Positions 1 through 9,115 of a DNA stretch of 64,000 bases are shown here, one piece after another. How positions within the stretch are numbered: the first letter of the stretch is position 1; every line of letters begins with the position of its first letter. The notes under the pieces are model-generated. The model saw only the letters and a program-made list of their open reading frames with translations. It did not search any database and had not been told where the DNA came from. Location of the stretch: the NCBI RefSeq assembly GCF_039673065.1, contig NZ_JBDJKW010000011.1, positions 1-64,000 on the forward strand. Reading direction: 5' to 3'. Source of the DNA: Allobosea sp039673065 (lineage in GTDB: Bacteria > Pseudomonadota > Alphaproteobacteria > Rhizobiales > Beijerinckiaceae). Position numbers and translations under genes: made by a program.

Positions 1-1332
1 CACCGCGACGCGCGCCGACACAGCGCTCATCGAGCGCGCGATGTCGTCCGCAAGCGAAATCACCCGCGACGACTTCGTCCCCGGAGCAGGCTCAAGCTCG
101 TAAAGCGTCACAACCGGACCGGGGCAGGCCTGGACGATCTCGCCGCGGACGTTGAAGTCCTCCAGAACGCCCTCGAGGAAGCCCGAGTTCTGCTGCAGGA
201 TCTCGACCGGAATCGCGCTCTCGACCTGCGGCGGCTCGGCCAGGAACTCGATCGGCGGCAGCGAGAAGCCGCTGACGGTGACCGGCTGCGTCGGAATGCG
301 GAAGGTGCGGCTGGCGACCGGCACGGGGGCCGGAACAGGGGCCGGCGCCGGCGCGGCGGGCTCCGCGACGACGGGTTCCGCGACGAACGGCGCCTCGTCC
401 TCCGATGCGGCCTCCTCCTCAGGCTCTGCCGCCGTCTCGGCGTAGGTGAGGGCGGCCGGCGTGGCGGGCGCGGCATAGCTCTCGGCGATCTGCAGGCGGA
501 CACTGTAGCCCATCGACCATGACGGCGCGGCCGCGGCCGGGACCGCGGCCTGAGCGACCGGGGCGGGCGAGGGTTCGGGGACAGGCTCGTGAGCCGGCAT
601 CGTCAGGGCAGGCGCGGGCACGGCCGCCATCGCGACCGGCGCGGAAGCGGGCAGGGACGCGGGCGGCGGCAGGCCGTCATCGGCGCCGGCGGGGGCCAGT
701 TCCCAGAAGGCATGGTCCGAGAGGAAGGCGAAGGCGTCGTCATCCGCGACGACCGGGGCAGGCTCCGCGACCGCCGGGACAGGCGCGGGCGACGCAGCCT
801 CGGCGTGGGCGACCGGCACCTCGTCATCCTCGGCGAAGGCGTCCGTCCAGGGCAGGTCGTCGACGGTCTCCGGCAGCGACGCTACAGGATCGAAGGCTGG
901 CTCGGCCGGCAGGGGGGCTGCGACATCGGCGAGCGCGGAGGCCGCCGGAGCAGTGGCCTTCGGCTGCGGGGCGGGGGCCGGCTCGGCGCGGCCGGTCGGC
1001 AGGCCCCAGACCTGGGCCAGCAGATGGTTGGGCGTGCGGTTATAGCGGACGCGATCGGGCAGGGCGCCGGGCTTCTGCCGCTTGGCGAAGGGCTGCGGCT
1101 CCGGCTCGGCGAGCGCCGGCAGGGACGCCGTCTCGGCTCGCTGCCTCATCTGCTCCGGCGCGCGGCTGAAACGCATCGCGGCCGGCGGCAGATAGGGCTC
1201 GCCGGTGGCGTCGCGCGGCGGATGGGCGGGCTGGCGCGCCATCTCCCGGCCCTCGGCCGGCAGCGGCGGCATCGCCCGCGAATCCTCGGGAGAGACAGTA
1301 TTCGCTTTGATGAGTCCGCCCAGTCTACGCAT
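1..1332 (-). CDS. ftsK: FtsK/SpoIIIE-family DNA translocase, N-terminal part (runs off left edge)
   Basis: This frame stays open for 444 codons from an ATG at 1332 to the window edge. Residues 1 to about 370 are a Pro/Ala/Glu-rich low-complexity linker. The last ~70 residues match the FtsK alpha domain just before the motor (motifs LQQNSGFLEGVLEDF, CPGPVVTLYELEPAPGTK, ISLADDIARSMS). FtsK is a hexameric pump that moves DNA at the septum so XerCD can resolve chromosome dimers. No hydrophobic stretch precedes the linker, and an in-frame TAA lies about 60 nt upstream of the ATG. This copy therefore seems to lack the usual four-helix membrane domain, as in soluble second FtsK paralogues. The Walker motor is outside the window. 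Confidence 0.85.
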   Translation of the reverse strand, partial: MRRLGGLIKANTVSPEDSRAMPPLPAEGREMARQPAHPPRDATGEPYLPPAAMRFSRAPEQMRQRAETASLPALAEPEPQPFAKRQKPGALPDRVRYNRTPNHLLAQVWGLPTGRAEPAPAPQPKATAPAASALADVAAPLPAEPAFDPVASLPETVDDLPWTDAFAEDDEVPVAHAEAASPAPVPAVAEPAPVVADDDAFAFLSDHAFWELAPAGADDGLPPPASLPASAPVAMAAVPAPALTMPAHEPVPEPSPAPVAQAAVPAAAAPSWSMGYSVRLQIAESYAAPATPAALTYAETAAEPEEEAASEDEAPFVAEPVVAEPAAPAPAPVPAPVPVASRTFRIPTQPVTVSGFSLPPIEFLAEPPQVESAIPVEILQQNSGFLEGVLEDFNVRGEIVQACPGPVVTLYELEPAPGTKSSRVISLADDIARSMSAVSARVAV

Positions 1333-1436
1333 AGTCTCAGAGCACGCCACAGAACAGAAAAGGTCGTGTTCCGTGGTAGCCGGGCACGGTTAATGGCGGC
1401 TGAACACCTCCGGGCGCTTTCGGGGACGGCTCCGGT

Positions 1437-2549
1437 TCAGGCCTCCGCGCGGGCGGCGCGCTTCTCGGCCATGTGCTGCTCGTCGTCGAGGCCGCGGCGC
1501 CAATAGCTCACCACCAGATGCTTGTCGCGCTCGGCGCGCAGGCGCTGCCGGGCGGCGGCGCGGACATGGCGGAAGGCCTCGTGCTCCATGGCGCCCCAGA
1601 GATAGAGGTCCGGCCCGTCGGCGGGGAGTTCGAGGGCGTCGAAGGCCTGCTGCAGCAGCGGCACAGTGCCGGCCTCGGCCGTGCCGCGATGCAGCCAGCG
1701 CAGGGCGATGCCGGCGGGTGCCGCGAGATTCTGCTCCTCGCCCTCGTCCTGGACCTCGATCATCGCGGTGCCCGCAGCGTCGGCGGGCAGGGAGGCGAGC
1801 ATGCGCGCCACGGCGGGCAGGCCGGTCTCGTCGGCGAGGAAGACATAGCGGCCGGCCGGTTGCAGGCCGCGCCCGCCGGGGCCGGCCATGCCGATCCTGT
1901 CGCCGACTTGAGCGCGGGCGGCGAACGCCGAGCCGGGCCCGGCGTCCTCGTGCAGCACGAAATCGATGGCGAGCGTCCCGGCGGCGGCATCGATCGCGCG
2001 GATCGTGTATTTGCGCATCACCGGGCGGTTCTCCTCCGGCACCGGCACGGGCAGGCCGTCTTCACCCAGGCTCGGCCAGCGGACATCCTGCCCGCTCGAT
2101 TGCGGCAGATAGAGCCTGACATGCAGGGCGTCCTGCCGGTCGAAGCGCGCCAGATCCTCGCCCGCCAGGTGGATGCGGCGCATATGCGGCGTGACGTCCT
2201 GCAGCGCCGTGACGGTCAGGAGCCGGAAGTCGGGCGCGGTCGCGGTGCCGACGCCGTCGCCCGTCCAGATGATGGCCGGTGGGGCGTCCGCCGGGGCGTA
2301 TTCCCGGACATGGCCGGCGATGATCTTGCGCATTTCCAGCAGCCCGGCGAGATCGGGTGATTCGGCTACGATGGTGATCGCGTCGCCGCTCGCCTCGAAC
2401 ACGGCGTTGTGCCCGCCGAAGCGCAGCACGGTGCGCGCACCGTCCCGGCTGATCTCGGCGCCGTGCTCCTCGAGATGCGCGCAGAGCGGGGCGATGGTCG
2501 CGGCCGGGTCGGCCAGAACGATGCGGGTCTCGGCGCGCAGGCTGGTCAT
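1437..2549 (-). CDS. Siderophore-interacting protein (FAD-binding ferric-siderophore reductase, DUF2218 N-terminus)
   Basis: The product is 370 aa. The first ~95 residues look like a DUF2218 domain. The rest is a SIP/ViuB-type flavin reductase, with a FAD-binding beta-barrel (VMRKYTIRAID, AGPGGRG) and a C-terminal pyridine-nucleotide part ending KHLVVSYWRRGLDDE, which is diagnostic of the family. Family members reduce Fe3+ in imported siderophore complexes in the cytoplasm. The start is the ATG at 2549, where DUF2218 homology begins; the open frame extends further upstream only through antisense of the neighbouring gene. It is the last gene of the leftward iron cluster, 35 nt after the binding-protein gene. 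Confidence 0.88.
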   Translation of the reverse strand: MTSLRAETRIVLADPAATIAPLCAHLEEHGAEISRDGARTVLRFGGHNAVFEASGDAITIVAESPDLAGLLEMRKIIAGHVREYAPADAPPAIIWTGDGVGTATAPDFRLLTVTALQDVTPHMRRIHLAGEDLARFDRQDALHVRLYLPQSSGQDVRWPSLGEDGLPVPVPEENRPVMRKYTIRAIDAAAGTLAIDFVLHEDAGPGSAFAARAQVGDRIGMAGPGGRGLQPAGRYVFLADETGLPAVARMLASLPADAAGTAMIEVQDEGEEQNLAAPAGIALRWLHRGTAEAGTVPLLQQAFDALELPADGPDLYLWGAMEHEAFRHVRAAARQRLRAERDKHLVVSYWRRGLDDEQHMAEKRAARAEA

Positions 2550-2584
2550 GATGTCGGTGCTTTCCAGCTGATCGCGCCGGCCGC

Positions 2585-3724
2585 TCAGGGCGCAGCCGCC
2601 GCGGGTCCCTCGATCCAGAGCGTCCCGTCGAGCGGGATCGCGGAGAAGCGGGCCTCGATCTCGCGCAGCGTTGCCTGCGGATCGATGCCGGCCATGCGTT
2701 CGGGGTGCAGCCAGGTCGCCATGACCTCGAGCGCAACCAGATGCAGCGGCGTGTCGTTGAACAATTGCCAAAGCCCGAAGCTGCGGCCCTTGCGGACGGC
2801 GGAGAGCACCTCGAACCCCGGCTGGCCGAGCACCGCGGCGAGGCTGGCGGCGGCCTGCGTGGGCCCGATGCCGAGGCCGAGCACCAGCCCGCCGCGCTTG
2901 GCGAGATGCACGCCGCCGCTGCCGATATAGACGTCGGGGTCGATCGCGAGCAGCTGTTCGAGGCTGATGACGCCGCTCGGCCCGGGGATCAGATCGGCGG
3001 CGATGTTGCGCCCGCCGGCCAGGGTGATCAGCGAATCGAAAATGCCCTTGCCGGGCGAGGAGCAGCAGTCGAACCCGCCGGCATGCGCGTGGAAGAACAC
3101 CGAGGGGCGCGGGGCGCCGGCGAGCCGCTCGGCGATCCGGCGCCGGCGCTGCTCGTAGAGCGTGATGAAGGCCTCCGCCTGCTCCTGCCGGCCGATCAGC
3201 GTGCCGAGGATGCGCAGGCTCGGCACCGTGTCCCGCAGCGGCTCGAAATAGAAGTCGATCACCACGACCGGGACGCCGGCCGCCTCGAAGCGCTGGACGA
3301 GGTCGCCGGGACCGCGGCGCGTGCCTGCGAGCGACTGGCTGAGCACGACGAGATCGGGCGCGAGCGAGACCGCCTTCTCGAAGGAGAACGCGTCGGCGGT
3401 CGTCCCGTCGCCGGTCAGCGGGATGTCGTCGATCGCCGGAAATGTCTCGCGGTAGCGGGCATAGGCGTCCGGCATCTGCCGGCGGAAATCGCCGCTCCAG
3501 CCTGCTATGATCGAGAGCGGGTCGCGATGGATCAGGCCGAGCGCGTTGAGCTGGCGCCCCTGCGCCAGCACGATGCGCTTGGCCGGCGCCGGCAGCGAGA
3601 CGGTGCGGCCGAGCAGATCGACCGCCGTCACCGGCTCCGCGACGGCGGGGCGCACGAGCGCGAGCAGCGCGAACGCCAGCAAAGCGACGAGGCGCAGGGC
3701 GGTGCGGAGCGCAGGCGCGTTCAT
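2585..3724 (-). CDS. Periplasmic iron-siderophore binding protein (FecB/FhuD-like)
   Basis: The product is 379 aa. Residues 1-29 form a Sec signal peptide ending in VRPAVA. The mature part has the class III binding-protein layout, with an N-terminal lobe beginning VTAVDLLGRTVSLPAPAKRIV, a long linking helix and a C-terminal lobe. Its role would be to carry ferric siderophore from the outer-membrane receptor to an inner-membrane ABC permease. Its ATG overlaps the esterase stop (ATGA), so the two are translationally coupled. No permease or ATPase gene accompanies it here. The exact ligand cannot be read from sequence. Confidence 0.85.
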   Translation of the reverse strand: MNAPALRTALRLVALLAFALLALVRPAVAEPVTAVDLLGRTVSLPAPAKRIVLAQGRQLNALGLIHRDPLSIIAGWSGDFRRQMPDAYARYRETFPAIDDIPLTGDGTTADAFSFEKAVSLAPDLVVLSQSLAGTRRGPGDLVQRFEAAGVPVVVIDFYFEPLRDTVPSLRILGTLIGRQEQAEAFITLYEQRRRRIAERLAGAPRPSVFFHAHAGGFDCCSSPGKGIFDSLITLAGGRNIAADLIPGPSGVISLEQLLAIDPDVYIGSGGVHLAKRGGLVLGLGIGPTQAAASLAAVLGQPGFEVLSAVRKGRSFGLWQLFNDTPLHLVALEVMATWLHPERMAGIDPQATLREIEARFSAIPLDGTLWIEGPAAAAP

Positions 3725-4590
3725 GGCCGGGCTCCCGACAGCGCCGCCGGCTCGGCCAGCGCGAAAGCGATCGTGCGAGCCATCATCGCCGGCAGGACGG
3801 AGATGTGGTTCTCGTCCGGGAAGACCCGGTGCTCGCAGGCGACATGACCGGAGGCGGCGAGCGTCGCGGCCATCTCGGCGGCGTTGTCGACCATCCGTGC
3901 CATGCGCAGCCGCTCGGCGCGATGCGGATCGTGCCCGGCCTCGCCATCCTGCTCGGCGCCGCCGACGGTCAGCAGCAGGCGCGGGCGGCGCTGCGGGGCG
4001 GGCGCAGCGAGGAAGCGCGTGCGGGCGGCCAGGATGGCGCGCTCGTTCCACCAGATCGAGGGGCTGCCGGCGACCAGCGTGGCGAAGAGGCCGGGGCGGG
4101 TGAACAGCGCGTGCAGCGCGAACAGGCCGCCGAAGGAATGCCCGGCCAGGGAAAGCCGCGCATGATCGACCGGGGCGAGCGTTTCGACGAAGGGCAGGAC
4201 GACGTCGGAGATGCGGTCGAGGAAGTGGTCGGCGCCGCCCTGTTCGGGCAGGAGGTCGGCGCTGCGGCGCGCGGCGTCGAAGGGGGCGGCGCCGGGATAG
4301 CCGATGCCGACGAGGATGGCCGGGGCGACCCCGGTGACCTCCGGGCGGGCGGCCTGCAGCCGCGCCGCGAGCAGGCCGGCGGGGAAGAGCGCGTCCCCGT
4401 CGACCATCAGCAGCACCGGGAAGCCGGCCGGCGGCGCCGCCGCCTCGGGTAGCGCGACCAGCAGGCGATAGGGCGGTGCGCCCGGCGACTCGAGCGTGAA
4501 GGCCTGTGCGCCCGGCAGCAGGACCGGCTCGCCGAGAGCCGGGCCTGCCTGCACGCGATGGGCTGCCGGGATCGCCACGCCCTGCCTCAC
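3721..4590 (-). CDS. Siderophore esterase-like alpha/beta hydrolase (Fes/IroE/BesA family)
   Basis: The product is 289 aa. A nucleophile elbow GHSFGG places the catalytic Ser at residue 152, and a His lies in DENH near the C-terminus. The overall pattern (GHSFGGLFALHALFTRPGLF, GSPSIWWNE) is that of Fes/IroE-like esterases, which hydrolyse ester bonds in siderophores to release iron. There is no signal peptide, so cytoplasmic action is inferred. The start is a GTG at 4590 that overlaps the receptor stop codon (GTGA); the 3' end overlaps the binding-protein start. A related general carboxylesterase cannot be excluded, but the operon argues for iron release. Confidence 0.85.
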   Translation of the reverse strand: MRQGVAIPAAHRVQAGPALGEPVLLPGAQAFTLESPGAPPYRLLVALPEAAAPPAGFPVLLMVDGDALFPAGLLAARLQAARPEVTGVAPAILVGIGYPGAAPFDAARRSADLLPEQGGADHFLDRISDVVLPFVETLAPVDHARLSLAGHSFGGLFALHALFTRPGLFATLVAGSPSIWWNERAILAARTRFLAAPAPQRRPRLLLTVGGAEQDGEAGHDPHRAERLRMARMVDNAAEMAATLAASGHVACEHRVFPDENHISVLPAMMARTIAFALAEPAALSGARP

Positions 4591-6761
4591 CAGCGGTAGG
4601 ACAGGGTGGCGAGCACGGTGCGGCGCAGGCCGAAGGAGCAGCCGGTCGCGCTGTAGCAGCCGGAGATGTACTCCTTGTCGAACAGGTTGTGGGCGTTGAC
4701 CTGCAGCTTCCAGCCCTTCATCGCCGCATTAGCCATGCCGAGATCGTAGCTGAGCGCCGCGTCGACCAACGTGTAGTCAGGGGTGAAGAAGGTGTTGCCC
4801 GGATCGCCGGCGCCCTTGCCGACATAGCGGACGCCCGCGCCGAGGCCGAGCCCGGCGAACAGCCCGGTCTTGAAGGTGTAGTGGGCCCAGAGCGAGGCCA
4901 TGTGGCGCGGCACCACCGGCGGGCGCCGGTGCAGGTCGACGCCGTTGCTCTTGGTCACCTCGGCGTCGGTATAGGCGTAGGAGCCGGTCAGGTCGAAGGA
5001 GTCGAACAGGGTGGCGCGGGCCTCCAGCTCGACGCCGCGCGCGGTGATCTCGCCTGTCTGGATCTGGAAGCCGGGATTGGCGATGTCGGTAGTCGTGACG
5101 TTGCTCTGCTTGATCTGGTAGACGGCCGCCTGGAAGAAGGCGTTGTAGCCCACCGGCTCGTATTTGAAGCCGGCCTCGTACTGCTCGCCCTCGGTCGGCT
5201 TGAAGGCCCGCCCGCCGAAGCCCGTGCCGGCTACCGGATCGAATGAGGTCGAGTAGCTGGCATAGGGCGCGAAGCCGTTGTCGAAATTGTACATCAGCGC
5301 GACGCGGCCGGTGCGGGCGGTGTCGTCCTGCTTGGTCAGCACATTGGTGGCGAGCGCCCGGGTGCGCGATTCGGCCCGGTCGAAGCGCCCGCCGATCAGC
5401 AGCGAGAGCCGGTCGAGCTTGATCTGGTCCTGGGCATAGACGCCGTACTGGGCAGTGGTCTGGTTGGTGCGCGTCTTCGGCGACATCAGGAAGGGCGAGC
5501 GGCCATAGACCGGGTTGGTGAAGTCGAGCGGCTGCACCGTGCCGGGGAAGCCGCCGGTCGAGGAGGCGTCGGTCCAGGCGGCGTCGATGCCGACCAGCAC
5601 CTTGTGGGTCAGCGGGCCGGTGCGGAAATCGGCCTGGAGCTGGGTGTCGACGGTGGCGGTGCGCGCCTTCTCGTCATAGGCGGTGACGCGGCGGTTCAGC
5701 GTCTTCTGGTCGGCCTGGATACCGGCGACCGAGACCGTCTTGAAATTCGACTTCAGGTCCGAGACGCGGAGGTTCTGGCGCACGGTGAAGACGTCGTCGA
5801 AGCGGTGCTCGAAGGCGTAGCCGAGATTGGTCTGGTTGCGGCTGTAGCCTTCGAGGATCGGCTCGCCGGGGAAGAAGTTGCTGCGGATGCGCCCGGCGCG
5901 GCTGGGCAGGGCCGAGCCGATGGAGGGGATGAAGCCGTAGAAGCCGGTTTCCGGATCGCGCTGGAACGAGGTGAGCAGCGTCAGCGAGGTCGCCGCCGTA
6001 GGCTGCCAGGTCAGCGAGGGCGCGATGAAGATGCGCTCCTCGCGGGTGTGATCGACCTGGGTGTCGGCGGCGCGGCCGAGGCCGACGATGCGGTAGAGCA
6101 GCGTCTTGTCCGGCGTCACCGGCCCGCCGATGTCGAAGGCGAACTGGGCGCGCTCATGCGTGCCGATCTGCAGCTGGACCTCGCCATGGGCGACGTCCCG
6201 CGGCCGCTTGCTGACCATGTTGACCACGCCACCCGGCTTGACCTGGCCGAAGACGACGGAGGCCGGGCCGCGCAGCACCTCGACGCGCTCCAGCCCCCAG
6301 GGCTCGTAGGCGGGCACGAGGTAGTTGACGCCGCGCAGATAGCGCAGCCCGTCGAGATTGGCGACGTAGCCTGCGCCGCTGCCCGAGCCGCCGAAGCCGC
6401 GGATGAAGACGCTGTCGTAGCGCCCGGCCGAGAGGCGGGTCTCGGCGAGCACGCCGGCGGTGTAGCGCAGCGCCTGGCCGACGCTCTGGGCGGCCTGGTC
6501 GTCGATCTGGTCGCGCGTGACGACGGTGATCGACTGCGGCGTCTCCATGATCGGCGTGTCGGTCTTGGTCGCGGTGTCGCTGCGGCGGGCGACATAGCCC
6601 TGGACCGGCCCGCTGGCGCGCTCGCCCTGAACCTCGATCGTGTCGAGCCCGATCGCGCCAGGCGCGGTCTGCGCATGGGCGCTCGACCAGGCGGCGACGA
6701 TGGCCGCGAGCGCGACGCCGGCGCGGCGTGCGGTCCTGTTGCGGAAGATGACGCGATCCAT
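4587..6761 (-). CDS. TonB-dependent ferric-siderophore receptor
   Basis: The product is 724 aa with a signal peptide (residues 1-29, ending AHAQ). A plug domain follows (TPQSITVVTRDQIDDQ, then LRGPASVVFGQVKPGGVVNMVSKRP), then a 22-strand-type barrel ending in an aromatic residue (LSYRW). The plug sequence matches the FhuA/FpvA/ferrichrome class of siderophore receptors. It would import ferric siderophore across the outer membrane using TonB energy. The ATG at 6761 is chosen because it begins the signal peptide. The frame stays open another 355 codons upstream, but that stretch is antisense to the AraC gene. Confidence 0.93.
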   Translation of the reverse strand: MDRVIFRNRTARRAGVALAAIVAAWSSAHAQTAPGAIGLDTIEVQGERASGPVQGYVARRSDTATKTDTPIMETPQSITVVTRDQIDDQAAQSVGQALRYTAGVLAETRLSAGRYDSVFIRGFGGSGSGAGYVANLDGLRYLRGVNYLVPAYEPWGLERVEVLRGPASVVFGQVKPGGVVNMVSKRPRDVAHGEVQLQIGTHERAQFAFDIGGPVTPDKTLLYRIVGLGRAADTQVDHTREERIFIAPSLTWQPTAATSLTLLTSFQRDPETGFYGFIPSIGSALPSRAGRIRSNFFPGEPILEGYSRNQTNLGYAFEHRFDDVFTVRQNLRVSDLKSNFKTVSVAGIQADQKTLNRRVTAYDEKARTATVDTQLQADFRTGPLTHKVLVGIDAAWTDASSTGGFPGTVQPLDFTNPVYGRSPFLMSPKTRTNQTTAQYGVYAQDQIKLDRLSLLIGGRFDRAESRTRALATNVLTKQDDTARTGRVALMYNFDNGFAPYASYSTSFDPVAGTGFGGRAFKPTEGEQYEAGFKYEPVGYNAFFQAAVYQIKQSNVTTTDIANPGFQIQTGEITARGVELEARATLFDSFDLTGSYAYTDAEVTKSNGVDLHRRPPVVPRHMASLWAHYTFKTGLFAGLGLGAGVRYVGKGAGDPGNTFFTPDYTLVDAALSYDLGMANAAMKGWKLQVNAHNLFDKEYISGCYSATGCSFGLRRTVLATLSYRW

Positions 6762-6925
6762 AAGCCCGATCCCTGTCCCCGTCGCCTCTCGGGCGACCTG
6801 TCGCAGGGGTTCTGTCAGCAAGGCTCGGGAGGCGGCAACGCTCTCGGCTTTCGATTGCGGCAGTATTTCTTTCGGTTGAGTTTTGAACGCGTCGAGCCAG
6901 AGACCGCAGGCTCTTCCGAGCGCGC

Positions 6926-7798
6926 TCATGCCCTGAGCGCGCTCGGCGGCAGGCCGAAGCGCTTGCGGAACAGGCTCGAGAAATGCGCCGGGCTGTAGCC
7001 GACGGAAAAGGCTGCGACGCTGACGCTGGCCTCGCCCGAGGCGATCATCGCATAGGCCTGCTGCAACCGGTGCTCCTGCAGATAGCCGAAGACGCTGGTG
7101 CCGAATTCGCGCCGGAAGGCGGCGGTCAGCTTGCTGGGATTGAGCCCGCTGGCCCGTGCCAGCTCGGCGAGGCTCGGCGGCGCCTGCGTCGCGGCGAGAA
7201 GCATGTCGCGCACCGCGTGGATCTGCTCGCGGGTGCGCGGATCGAGGCGCTGGGAACGCGGGCGCTCCGGCGGGATCACCTCGCCCAGCGCCAGCGCGCA
7301 GAGCTCGAGCGCCTGGCCCGCCAGATGCAGGCGCTGGAACGGGCCGGCGGGCGAGACGCCGCCCTCCGCCATCTGGGCCGCCAGGCGGCGGGTGGCGGGG
7401 CCGGCGGGCCGCAGCCAGAGGGCGGCCTCGCCGGGCTGCGTCCCTGCCATCAGCCTGTCGAGCGCCGGGCCGAATTCGCGGGCGAGGAAGTCGATGTCGA
7501 ACTGCATCAGCACCGAGGCCTGCGTACCGTCGGCGAGGCTGGTGCGCCGTTGCAGATGCTGCCCGTGGCTGGCGGCGACCAGCACGGACGGGCCCTCGAT
7601 CACCACGGGCGGCCGGTCGTCGAGCGCCAGGGTCTGGCGGCAGTCGAGCAGGACGGCGATCTTCAGCCCCGTCCGCATCGGGCCGACCACGCGCTCGCCC
7701 TCGCGGCTGGCGAAGCGGCCGGCCGCGAGCGACAGGTGGTTCGAGAACAGGCCGAGCGTGCCCGGCACGGGACGGTCGGCAGCGGGGGGAAGCGGCAT
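6926..7798 (-). CDS. AraC-family transcriptional regulator of the siderophore cluster (PchR-like role)
   Basis: The product is 290 aa. The C-terminal ~100 residues contain the two AraC helix-turn-helices (SLAELARASGLNPSKLTAAFRREFG and AFSVGYSPAHFSSLFRKRFG). The N-terminal region is an effector domain like those of PchR/YbtA-type siderophore sensors. The gene lies directly upstream of the receptor in the same direction with a 164-bp gap, the usual layout where the regulator senses the ferric siderophore and activates the receptor. Its own upstream region (7799-7902) is AT-rich, unlike its surroundings, and could hold an iron-responsive promoter, but I could not identify a defined Fur, Irr or RirA box. 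Confidence 0.87.
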   Translation of the reverse strand: MPLPPAADRPVPGTLGLFSNHLSLAAGRFASREGERVVGPMRTGLKIAVLLDCRQTLALDDRPPVVIEGPSVLVAASHGQHLQRRTSLADGTQASVLMQFDIDFLAREFGPALDRLMAGTQPGEAALWLRPAGPATRRLAAQMAEGGVSPAGPFQRLHLAGQALELCALALGEVIPPERPRSQRLDPRTREQIHAVRDMLLAATQAPPSLAELARASGLNPSKLTAAFRREFGTSVFGYLQEHRLQQAYAMIASGEASVSVAAFSVGYSPAHFSSLFRKRFGLPPSALRA

Positions 7799-7902
7799 TG
7801 CGACCTCGGTGAAGATCGCGGCACAATAGGCTTCCGGGTCAGAAAATCAAATTTTATCAGTATTTTAGATGGTTTCCAGACAGGAATCGGTCCGGCGCGG
7901 GC

Positions 7903-8199
7903 TCAGCGCTTCATCTCGATCTCGATGAAGCTCAGCCTGGTGGTGCCGGCATTCTTGACGTCATGCTTGACCCCGGCAGGGCGGATATAGCTCTGGCCGA
8001 CCTTGACCTCGGTCTGTGAGACGACGCCGTCGACCTCATAGGCCATGGTCGCGTCGGTCATGATCACCACGGCGTAGTCGAGCCCGTGCTCGTGCCAGCC
8101 GGTGGTGGCGCCGGGCTCGAAGTCCCAGCGCGTGATCCGGGCGCGCTCGTCGTCGGCGAGAAGCGTTGAGACGGCGGGAATCGTGCATTCGAACGGCAT
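7903..8199 (-). CDS. Small cupin-domain protein
   Basis: The product is 98 aa, a single-domain RmlC-like cupin. It carries a metal-binding type motif (GWHEHGLDYAVVIM) and a second half with GQSYIRPAGVKHDVKNAG. Such proteins are small beta-barrel metal enzymes or binding proteins, and the substrate is unknown. The ATG at 8199 has a GGAG about 11 nt upstream; an in-frame ATG a few codons earlier is possible. It lies 70 nt downstream of the GntR gene on the same strand and so probably belongs to that regulon. Confidence 0.7.
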   Translation of the reverse strand: MPFECTIPAVSTLLADDERARITRWDFEPGATTGWHEHGLDYAVVIMTDATMAYEVDGVVSQTEVKVGQSYIRPAGVKHDVKNAGTTRLSFIEIEMKR

Positions 8200-8269
8200 G
8201 GTCTGTCGGTCTCCGTGATCGCTGGCGGGGGCCATCATGGCGGGGATGGGCGCTGCTGCACAGGGCCGG

Positions 8270-8977
8270 TCAGGCCTCCGTCCCGGGGGCGGTCCGCCCG
8301 GAGCGCAGGCTCGCCTCCAGGGCCGCGAGCGCGATCCGGCCGGCCTGGCGCACATGCGCGCGGCAGGCCAGCGCGGCCGCCTCGGCATCGCGGCGTTCCA
8401 CCGCCGCGACGATCGCGTCGATCTCCGCCAGCATCGCCGGCAGGCGCCCCGGCGCGGCCATGGAGAGCAGGCGCAGCTGGGTGATGCGGCTCAGCAGCGG
8501 CGCCAGCATGCGCGGCACGTAAGCGTTGCCGCAGCCGCGCATCAGCACCTCGTAGAAGCGGCGCTTCAGCGCCGACAGATCCTCCGGCGCGGCGGCATCG
8601 GCAGCCGCCCGCATCTCGGCGTGGACGGCGCGCAGCGCGTCACGGTCGGCCTGCGAGGCACGGCTGGCGAAGCCCTCGCCGGCCAGCGCCTCCAGCATGC
8701 CGCGGATCTCGTAGATCTGCGCGGCCTCCGCCACGGGCAGCACGGCGACGAAGGGGCCGCGATGCGGCAGCACCGTCACCAGCCCCTCCGCTTCGAGCAG
8801 CCGCACGGCTTCGCGCACCACCGTCCGCGAGGCGCCGAAGAGTTCGCACAGCATGCGGTCGGGCAGGTGCTCGCCCGGGGCGAAGCGCCCGGTCACGATG
8901 GCTTCGCGCAGCCCGTCCTCGACGAGCTGCCGCACCGGCTTGGGCGTGATCCTCAGCTGCATGTCGGTCGCCGGCAT
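8270..8977 (-). CDS. GntR-family (FCD subfamily) transcriptional regulator
   Basis: The product is 235 aa. Residues ~12-75 are the GntR winged helix (LREAIVTGRFAPGEHLPD, then ASRTVVREAVRLLEAEGLV). Residues ~85-215 form the all-helical FCD ligand domain. FCD regulators usually repress catabolic genes and release DNA when they bind an organic acid. The gene is divergent from the decarboxylase/dehydrogenase pair, and a dyad in the shared region is a candidate operator. The start at 8977 is preceded by a GGGAG-type site; an internal ATG at 8962 is an alternative. Confidence 0.88.
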   Translation of the reverse strand: MPATDMQLRITPKPVRQLVEDGLREAIVTGRFAPGEHLPDRMLCELFGASRTVVREAVRLLEAEGLVTVLPHRGPFVAVLPVAEAAQIYEIRGMLEALAGEGFASRASQADRDALRAVHAEMRAAADAAAPEDLSALKRRFYEVLMRGCGNAYVPRMLAPLLSRITQLRLLSMAAPGRLPAMLAEIDAIVAAVERRDAEAAALACRAHVRQAGRIALAALEASLRSGRTAPGTEA

Positions 8978-9064
8978 CTCGGCTCGCTCTCCCGTCCTCG
9001 CCGTCTGTCTTCTACCCGAGGCGCGTCGGCCGCCAAGGCCGATCTGCCTACTCTGCTCCGAGAT

Positions 9065-9089
9065 TGACATACAATATGGCAATACGTCA
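9065..9089. promoter_or_regulatory. Candidate GntR operator and promoter between divergent genes
   Basis: An imperfect inverted repeat (TGACATA at 9065-9071 and TACGTCA at 9083-9089, 6 of 7 matching) overlaps a consensus -35 hexamer TTGACA at 9064-9069. It lies 26 bp ahead of the decarboxylase-like gene and 87 bp ahead of gntR. The position fits repression of the rightward genes. It is inferred from symmetry and position only. Confidence 0.4.
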
Positions 9090-9115
9090 TCGCTTGACCA
9101 GGGAGGAAGCCGCCA

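Noticed and set aside
5604..6998. A 464-codon plus-strand frame
   Set aside because: Antisense to the TonB-dependent receptor, which has full signal peptide, plug and barrel.
6762..7826. Upstream extension of the receptor frame to 1079 codons
   Set aside because: The extension is antisense-frame reading of the AraC gene; the signal peptide fixes the start at 6761.
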